The notes under the pieces: model-generated | Seen by the model: the letters and a program-made list of their open reading frames with translations, nothing else | Databases searched by the model: none | Told to the model about the DNA's origin: nothing | NCBI RefSeq assembly: GCF_000423205.1 | Contig: NZ_AUHN01000004.1 | Span: 1 to 64,000, forward strand | DNA: 64,000 bases | Direction: 5' to 3' | DNA from: Jonesia quinghaiensis DSM 15701 | GTDB taxonomy: Bacteria; Actinomycetota; Actinomycetes; Actinomycetales; Cellulomonadaceae | Shown: positions 58,949 through 64,000 of the stretch, one piece after another | Layout: each line of letters starts with the position of its first letter | Numbering within the stretch: position 1 is the stretch's first letter | Position numbers and translations under genes: made by a program

Positions 58949-59682
58949 CACATCACCCCTGGATCATTCAGGACCTGCTCTGGCATACCGTCCTCACGGT
59001 CCATCCACCCAACAAACTTTGCATGCGTAATCCACCGGTGACTGTTCCCCCACTCCCCCATCGACGGAGAATGGCACGTTGTCAGGGTCAGCAAACGCTC
59101 CGTCGGATCAACCCCAGGACTACGCGGAACTGGTGCAATAACATCTGACTGGTCCGGGGTAACAACGTAATCCTCGGTAACCGCATAGACATACCAGGTA
59201 GTCGCAGTTTCAACGATAATCTGATCCCCCGGCTCCAACCGGTCAACAAACCGGAACGAGTTACCGTGAGTTCGCCGATGCCCCGCCAACGCAAAGTTCC
59301 CCACCTCACCTGGCATTGCAGTGTCGCTATAGCGACCAGCTGCCGCTTGATCCAGGACAGCATCCGAGGTTCCCTCGCGGATGGGCATCGTATTGTTTGT
59401 CAGGTCATACCAGGCGGGAACAATCAGCACACCAAGGGTTTCGCCATCACCGGGCGCATCATCAACAGGCGGCGGATCATCCGTGTTCAGTTCCGCAGCA
59501 GTCTTTGGTGCAGCCTCAACGGTCTCATAGAAATCTGCAACGCCTTGCTCAGCAATAGCAGCAGACTGGTTAGAATCCCACCACACGTTCCACAACACAT
59601 ACCCACCGAGCAACAAACCCACGGTGATCATCAATTCACCGATGACTCCCACGGCTGCGAAAAAGAAGCGCCCCACTATCAT
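58948..59682 (-). CDS. Class E sortase
   Basis: A 244-aa membrane-anchored transpeptidase that joins surface proteins to the cell wall. One N-terminal anchor (about 12-32, GVIGELMITVGLLLGGYVLW), a linker, then the sortase beta-barrel: H135 in FALAGHRRTHGNSF, C203 in LLTLTTCHSP and R216 in GNSHRWITHAKF form the catalytic set. Class E features are the TLTTCHSP block and the N-terminal-only anchor. First gene of a three-gene operon. Confidence 0.93.
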   Translation of the reverse strand: MIVGRFFFAAVGVIGELMITVGLLLGGYVLWNVWWDSNQSAAIAEQGVADFYETVEAAPKTAAELNTDDPPPVDDAPGDGETLGVLIVPAWYDLTNNTMPIREGTSDAVLDQAAAGRYSDTAMPGEVGNFALAGHRRTHGNSFRFVDRLEPGDQIIVETATTWYVYAVTEDYVVTPDQSDVIAPVPRSPGVDPTERLLTLTTCHSPSMGEWGNSHRWITHAKFVGWMDREDGMPEQVLNDPGVM

Positions 59683-59903
59683 CCCTTTGCCAGTCCGTTA
59701 ACTCGAGTTTGTTCAGCATAACACCGGGCAATGACGCCTCAATCACGTCAGAAGAGGGTCAAGTTCCCATCACATTCAGTCGAAGACACCCTAGGTGGCG
59801 CTAATCTTCTACAAGATAGGCAGCGCGTGCCGATTTGTCTGTCAACTCCAGTGTGACTCGCTCACCCATGAGTCGCAGTGTCACCATCCTCCAGGGGGCT
59901 TCC

Positions 59904-62183
59904 GTGCATAAGCACGCCACAACCAATCGCCTGACACAACGAGTCAGTGCGGCCATCATTGTTGCACTAGCGTGCACCGGGCTCGTACCCGCTGCTGCTA
60001 CTGCAACGGGGACAAGCGACTACAGCAGTGGCGACTCGTCAATCGTTACGGTAGAAGGCACCCTGCGTGCCGCTGTGATCCACGGTGACGACCACGACAG
60101 TGGTCACGAATCAGAGCACGGTAGCGAAGAAAGTCGCCTGGCCTACGCGATCCAAGTGGACAACGCCTTCCTCCCCCTCGACGCGGAGGACGTCCCCACC
60201 GATGAGGTCGGGGCTGACATCACCGCTGAGGTTATTGTTCCCCAAGAGACCGCCAACGCTGTCTCCCCAGACATCATTGATAGTGGCGACGTTGCCACTG
60301 AACAAGACGTTCAAGAACTCGCCGACAACTCCACCACGGAACTCAGCGCAGCATCGGTCACGGTCCTTGAATCAGCACCAGTCGCTGCGGCAACCACTGT
60401 TGGTAAAACCCATTCGGTCCACCTCGTGATCGTGCGATCAGACGGCTCCGCCCCCAACACCACAACCGCTAAGGGCAACATCGCAACAGCCTCCACTTAC
60501 TGGAAAGCTGCAACCTTCGGGACTGTTGGCGCAATCAATGTCGTCAAGACAACCACAACCACCATCAACGGTTACTGCACAGCCGACCCCTGGAAAACGT
60601 GGCAAACAGCCGCTACCGCGAGCGGGTACACGTGGAAGGACTATCACCACCTCGTGTTAATCGGGCCCCCATGCTCCGGTGAAACACTTGGAATAGGAAC
60701 CGTCGGAGAAGCCGGGTTATCCTCCGGTGGACTAGTCACCGTTTATGGCCCCTCTGCTGAAACAACTATCCACGAACTAGGTCACAACTTTTCACTCGGC
60801 CACTCCAACCTCGCAACCTCATACTCACTAAGTCCCAGCAGCACATCCTTCAATCAAGCTGAGTATTACGGTTTCTTCGGCCCAATGGCTGGTGGCGTGG
60901 GCGATGGCTTCCCCTCGTCATTCCTTGACCCCGCCTACCAACACGTCCTGAAAGTCGCACCGTCTGGCAGCATCGTTAGTGTTCCTTACACCGGCCAGAC
61001 ACTCAACCTCAACGCTGTCACCGCCTCAAGTGGGGTACGCGGAGCAACTTTTGTTGATGGATTTAGCGGATACCGGATCTTCGTGGAATACCGCAACGGT
61101 GCTGGGTTCGATGCCAAATCGTTCTACACCCTGCAACCAAACGCCCTTGTTGCCCAATACAACATCGCCATGGGCAACGGGGTTAGGGTCACCCTGCTCG
61201 ACGAGGAAAACAACCTCTACACATTCCCCACCTCATCAGGTAGCCCTAAGCGGGCGACACTGCGCGTTGGGGAATCACTCACCGGTTGGGGCAGTGGCTA
61301 CACCGTAAAGGTCAACTCAATGACCGCCGGTACGGCAAACGTCACGATCAGCCCCGGGAAAGCGAAACCCACAGTTAGCGCCGCCAACCCCAAGGCAGCT
61401 TTTGGCGCAACTCCGAAAGTCACCGCTACCGTCACTGCAACGCTCGGTGTCGCCGGGAAAGTTGAAGCGAAGATCGCTGGCAAAACAGTAGCGAGCAAAA
61501 CACTACCCACCAGCGGAACACGCAAAGTGACGCTCGACCTGCCAAAAAACCTCAAGGTTGGCACACACACAGTTGAACTGCACTACACAGGATCAGACCG
61601 GATTACCCCCGGTAAACGGAACGTCACGCTCACCGTGAGCAAAGCGAAACCGGCCGTCAAAACAGCACTAAAAAACACAACCGTCGGAACAGCAGCGACG
61701 CTCAGCGTTCGCGTTGCTGCGAACAACGTTCCCACCGGTAAAGCCCAGATCAACATTGACGGCAAGAAATACCGCACCGTGACCCTCAACAAAGGCCGCG
61801 CGACGGTTAAGCTACCCAAGTCACTCAAGCTGGGGAAGCATCGGCTGGCTGTTGTTTATGCAGGAGACAGCGGGCACTCCGCCACTACACTACGCCGCGA
61901 CTTCACAGTCAAAAAGCAACGAGCTGCCATCACGGGACTCAAAGGCGGCACCCGTAGCGTGAAGAAGAAAGCGACCTACAAAGACACTTTCACGATCTCC
62001 CACGCAGGTGTCCTCCAGCGGTACAGCAACGGCTCGTGGCGCACCGTGAAGAAACTCAAAGCCGGAAAGAACACCCTGTCACACCGCTCAACGACTGCGT
62101 CCACCACGAAGTACCGGGTGGTTATCGGCAGCACCAGCAAACGCGTTGGTGCGAAGAAAACTGTTGCAATCCGCGTGAAGTAA
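59904..62183 (+). CDS. Secreted gametolysin-like (M11) zinc metalloprotease with Ig-like repeats
   Basis: A 759-aa protein. I chose GTG 59904 (AGGGGG 5-6 nt upstream). Sec signal peptide to about residue 36 (ending VPAAATA), then an acidic/His-rich region (GDDHDSGHESEHG) and a propeptide-like part. The metzincin site HELGHNFSLGH is at about 290-300, as in gametolysin/M11. From about 470 on, two Ig-like modules of the Big_3 type (VTATVTATLGVAGKVEAKIA and ATLSVRVAANNVPTGKAQIN) and a basic C-terminal domain follow. No LPxTG-like end. Role in degrading wall or extracellular proteins is inferred. Confidence 0.88.
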   Translation: MHKHATTNRLTQRVSAAIIVALACTGLVPAAATATGTSDYSSGDSSIVTVEGTLRAAVIHGDDHDSGHESEHGSEESRLAYAIQVDNAFLPLDAEDVPTDEVGADITAEVIVPQETANAVSPDIIDSGDVATEQDVQELADNSTTELSAASVTVLESAPVAAATTVGKTHSVHLVIVRSDGSAPNTTTAKGNIATASTYWKAATFGTVGAINVVKTTTTTINGYCTADPWKTWQTAATASGYTWKDYHHLVLIGPPCSGETLGIGTVGEAGLSSGGLVTVYGPSAETTIHELGHNFSLGHSNLATSYSLSPSSTSFNQAEYYGFFGPMAGGVGDGFPSSFLDPAYQHVLKVAPSGSIVSVPYTGQTLNLNAVTASSGVRGATFVDGFSGYRIFVEYRNGAGFDAKSFYTLQPNALVAQYNIAMGNGVRVTLLDEENNLYTFPTSSGSPKRATLRVGESLTGWGSGYTVKVNSMTAGTANVTISPGKAKPTVSAANPKAAFGATPKVTATVTATLGVAGKVEAKIAGKTVASKTLPTSGTRKVTLDLPKNLKVGTHTVELHYTGSDRITPGKRNVTLTVSKAKPAVKTALKNTTVGTAATLSVRVAANNVPTGKAQINIDGKKYRTVTLNKGRATVKLPKSLKLGKHRLAVVYAGDSGHSATTLRRDFTVKKQRAAITGLKGGTRSVKKKATYKDTFTISHAGVLQRYSNGSWRTVKKLKAGKNTLSHRSTTASTTKYRVVIGSTSKRVGAKKTVAIRVK

Positions 62184-62200
62184 CACTGCACTTTTTGTTT

Positions 62201-62237
62201 CACAGGGCCGCTGCCAGCACATGGCAGCGGCCCTGTG
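62201..62237 (+). terminator. Terminator of the metalloprotease gene
   Basis: A perfect 16-bp stem (CACAGGGCCGCTGCCA and complement) with a 5-nt loop. Confidence 0.8.
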
Positions 62238-62339
62238 GCGTTCTTCAACACGAATCGAGGGATGCTGCCACTCACGGAGCCAAGAGCGCCAATAACTTCC
62301 AGATTCCTGTTAGCAATATGCCGTTTCACCCATTCACAC

Positions 62340-62385
62340 TGTCAGCCTAGGTTGACAGTGTGAATGGTGTCAACCTAGGCTGACA
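62340..62385 (+). promoter_or_regulatory. Leaderless promoter with two mirrored operators
   Basis: TGTCAGCCTAGGTTGACA (62340-62357) and its exact reverse complement TGTCAACCTAGGCTGACA (62368-62385). TTGACA (62352-62357), 18 nt, TAGGCT (62376-62381) forms a promoter overlapping both; transcription would start at or beside ATG 62388. The first operator also sits in a longer dyad (62331-62366) with 14-bp arms. Confidence 0.8.
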
Positions 62386-62387
62386 CC

Positions 62388-62609
62388 ATGGATGTTGAAG
62401 AAATGGAATCCACGGCCACCTACATTGAACCTGCTGAGGGACTACGCACAGTCGTAGCACTGCGCCGCCTAGCATCACGGTTAGAAGACCTGCATGTAGC
62501 GCGCGCCCGCGCTGCAGGAATGTCCTGGGCAGAGGTAGCAACCAACCTAGAAGTAACCCGACAATCCGTCCACAAGAAGCACGGCCGCACCCGCAGCCCC
62601 AAACAATAG
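62388..62609 (+). CDS. Small HTH regulator paired with a Clp-N protein
   Basis: A 73-aa protein. The helix-turn-helix lies at about 43-65 (GMSWAEVATNLEVTRQSVHK), preceded by a long amphipathic helix (GLRTVVALRRLASRLEDLHV) likely used to dimerise. ATG 62388 has no ribosome site but coincides with the predicted transcription start, so a leaderless mRNA is likely; ATG 62403 is an alternative. It is the natural candidate to bind the two operators and regulate itself and the next gene. Confidence 0.82.
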   Translation: MDVEEMESTATYIEPAEGLRTVVALRRLASRLEDLHVARARAAGMSWAEVATNLEVTRQSVHKKHGRTRSPKQ

Positions 62610-62616
62610 GAGCCTT

Positions 62617-63222
62617 ATGCTGATCTACGACAGCTCATTCACTGACGTCATGGATGCAACGCAGCGCGAAGCAACAAGCCTTGGCGCACACGTCTATGGT
62701 TCCGAACACATCCTTCTCGGGCTCCTTCTCACAGCAGGCCCCGTCAACGAAGCGATATCCGCCATAGACAGCACCTTGAACTACGACACTGTGCATCACG
62801 CCATCGTCAACGCAAGCGACGATGCCCCTCTCCTCCACAACCTCGGGCTCGCAACCGTCGCAACCCAAATCGCCGACGCGCCAAAACCGCAACGCACCCC
62901 ACAGCACCGGCACACACCTGAACTACAGACTGCACTGAACGCAGCATCAACCAAGTGGGGGCAACTCCGTAAAGCCGGGCACCTGCCACGACAGAGCAAA
63001 CTAGACAGCACAGTGCTCTGGCTTGCCGTGCTAGAACCCTCCGCACGCGCGGCCCGCCTCCTCCGGAGCATCGGAGTTGATCCCGACCAAGCCCGCTCAA
63101 CGGTCCTAGCCGTGGCAGCTGGACCCGACAACCCAACGCCGCCTTGGCCAACCGATGTTCAAATCGGTCCGGTCACCCGCATCGTCCACTGGTTCTTTAA
63201 CCGCACCAGCACAAGCGCCTAG
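62617..63222 (+). CDS. Clp N-terminal-domain protein without ATPase
   Basis: A 201-aa protein. The first repeat of the Clp-N domain is clear (FTDVMDATQREATSLGAHVY, then GSEHILLGLL), and a second repeat lies at about 105-170 (LQTALNAASTKWGQLRK and LDSTVLWLAVLEPSARAARL). No AAA+ module follows. Such stand-alone Clp-N proteins are thought to be substrate-binding or sensor partners of ClpC or of the neighbouring HTH protein. Starts 7 nt after the HTH gene with AGGAG overlapping its stop region. Confidence 0.85.
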   Translation: MLIYDSSFTDVMDATQREATSLGAHVYGSEHILLGLLLTAGPVNEAISAIDSTLNYDTVHHAIVNASDDAPLLHNLGLATVATQIADAPKPQRTPQHRHTPELQTALNAASTKWGQLRKAGHLPRQSKLDSTVLWLAVLEPSARAARLLRSIGVDPDQARSTVLAVAAGPDNPTPPWPTDVQIGPVTRIVHWFFNRTSTSA

Positions 63223-63260
63223 GCCTCCCCCTTCCCCCGCTTCGCCCCCCCTCAATCATG

Positions 63261-63331
63261 CCGAGATCCTAGATCTCGCACTGAGATCCTGACCCGCGAC
63301 AAGGATGTCGAACCGAGATCTAGGATCTCGG
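63261..63331. repeat. Inverted repeat with 18-bp self-palindromic arms
   Basis: Arms CCGAGATCCTAGATCTCG (63261-63278) and CGAGATCTAGGATCTCGG (63314-63331) are perfect complements. Each arm is itself a palindrome around CTA or TAG (GAGATC/GATCTC). A further GAGATCCT lies at 63283. It sits between two convergent genes with no T-run. Confidence 0.85.
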
Positions 63332-63377
63332 CGGCTGGTGGACTCGAGGAAGGGTCTGCTCTCATTAAAGGGCGGGG

Positions 63378-64000
63378 TCACACACCTTCTCTATACTGCA
63401 TTCTGGGTTTTTGAGCGGAAAGAAACAAAAAAGACAGGAAAGCGCTACGTTCACCGCTCGCAATCCGTGGTGGCATGACGTCGATCGGAGTGCTAGGTGA
63501 TGGTGCCGGTTCATCAAGCACACGCAAGTCCAGCCCCGAACCAACCACGGCTCGGACAATCTCATGTAACGGGCGGTGCCAGAACGTCAGTACAGCTGGA
63601 TGCCCATCAAATTCATACTCTTCGCTGTACTGCTTTGTTGCGAAGTAGTCCTGCTGAGGATCATTGAACTGGCGTACGAAAGGGTGGTTAACGGATGCAA
63701 TAAATCGGCCACCAGGTTTCAAAACGCGGCATATCTCTGCTAACGGCGCATCCCAATCTTTGAGGTAATGCAGCACTAACGACACAACGACATCATCGAA
63801 TGTTTCATCTTCGTACGGCAGCGGTTCGGCGAAGTCGTGGACGCCGAGTGTGGCAGCGTCACCCAGTCTGCGGCGCGCGAGGTCAATCATTGCTGGGCTG
63901 CCATCAAAACCTGTGACATCGGCGCCTCGTTCAATGAGCTCAGCCATCAACGGGCCAGAACCACACCCCGCATCTAGTATGTGCCGGCCTTGCGCGTCCC
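63378..64000 (-). CDS. SAM-dependent methyltransferase, 5' end outside window
   Basis: At least 207 aa; the frame is open to the right edge, so the N-terminus is missing. Motif I is HILDAGCGSGPLMAELIERG, with the acidic SAM residue D in TGFDGSPAM; motif II/III is DETFDDVVVSLVLHYLKDWD and LKPGGRFIASVNHPF. Class I fold of the methyltransf_11 type, like small-molecule methyltransferases. Substrate unknown. Confidence 0.9.
   Translation of the reverse strand, partial: DAQGRHILDAGCGSGPLMAELIERGADVTGFDGSPAMIDLARRRLGDAATLGVHDFAEPLPYEDETFDDVVVSLVLHYLKDWDAPLAEICRVLKPGGRFIASVNHPFVRQFNDPQQDYFATKQYSEEYEFDGHPAVLTFWHRPLHEIVRAVVGSGLDLRVLDEPAPSPSTPIDVMPPRIASGERSAFLSFLFLSAQKPRMQYREGV

Noticed and set aside
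63223-63378. GATC repeat as a rho-independent terminator
   Set aside because: No T-run on either strand and an unusually long 35-nt loop; kept only as an unexplained inverted repeat.

Overview
The window looks like chromosomal DNA from a moderately high-GC actinobacterium, most likely of the order Micrococcales. The pointers are frequent GTG and TTG starts, DUF2510 and DUF4235 proteins, a class E sortase, a type I-E CRISPR system of actinobacterial type, a sugar ABC operon without its own ATPase, and leaderless-looking promoters. I cannot name the species from sequence alone. A relative of Jonesia or Cellulomonas is a guess.

Layout. 1-10.9 kb: a type I-E CRISPR-Cas locus, all read on the minus strand. 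It has 28 identical repeats at an exact 61-nt period, running off the left edge, then cas2, cas1, cas6e, cas5e, cas7e, cse2, cse1 and cas3. The genes mostly overlap by 1-4 nt, and a strong promoter lies upstream of cas3. 10.9-14.3 kb: a membrane protein pair and two coupled CNNM/CBS proteins. 14.5-19 kb: a MepB-like gene and a thiamine ABC transporter (thiBPQ) behind a TPP riboswitch. 19.1-20.4 kb: DUF4235 and NERD proteins. 20.4-27.2 kb: a galactoside-use locus with a GH42 beta-galactosidase, a sugar-binding lipoprotein, two permeases and a LacI regulator, with two matching operators in the divergent promoter region. 27-31.5 kb: a VOC dioxygenase-like protein, a FrnE/DsbA oxidoreductase, a DUF2510 protein and an MFS transporter. 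31.5-33.7 kb: a candidate small RNA with its own terminator, a four-part dyad repeat, a GNAT enzyme and a cold-shock protein. 33.7-36.4 kb: a manganese-type ABC transporter with a DtxR/MntR-like operator. 36.4-38.5 kb: an ECF sigma factor fused to its zinc-finger anti-sigma and a membrane/extracellular part, followed by a partial paralogue. 38.5-48.5 kb: an HxlR regulator, two identical tRNA-Arg(ACG) genes, surface and lipoproteins, a BCCT transporter, an MGMT repair protein, a quinone oxidoreductase and small membrane proteins.

48.7-55.1 kb is a genomic island at tRNA-Ser(GCT). The 3' end of the tRNA and its downstream terminator occur three times, which splits the island into two tandem elements. 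One carries two abortive-infection-type genes with HEPN-like RX4-6H motifs. The other carries a broken tyrosine integrase, a secreted protein and a small membrane protein.

55.2-64 kb: a ThrE-type exporter, a CAP-domain/FG-GAP surface protein, a class E sortase operon with a previously uncounted 51-aa membrane protein, a gametolysin-like metalloprotease with Ig-like repeats, an HTH plus Clp-N-domain gene pair behind a leaderless promoter with two mirrored operators, and a methyltransferase cut by the window edge.

The most notable items are the sigma/anti-sigma fusion with its sigma2-less copy, the Abi island at tRNA-Ser, the HTH/Clp-N operon with its operators, the small RNA candidate and the unexplained dyad at 31.9 kb. 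Anti-invader functions sit at both ends of the window (CRISPR on the left, Abi genes in the island). All reading was by eye; no alignments or searches were run.
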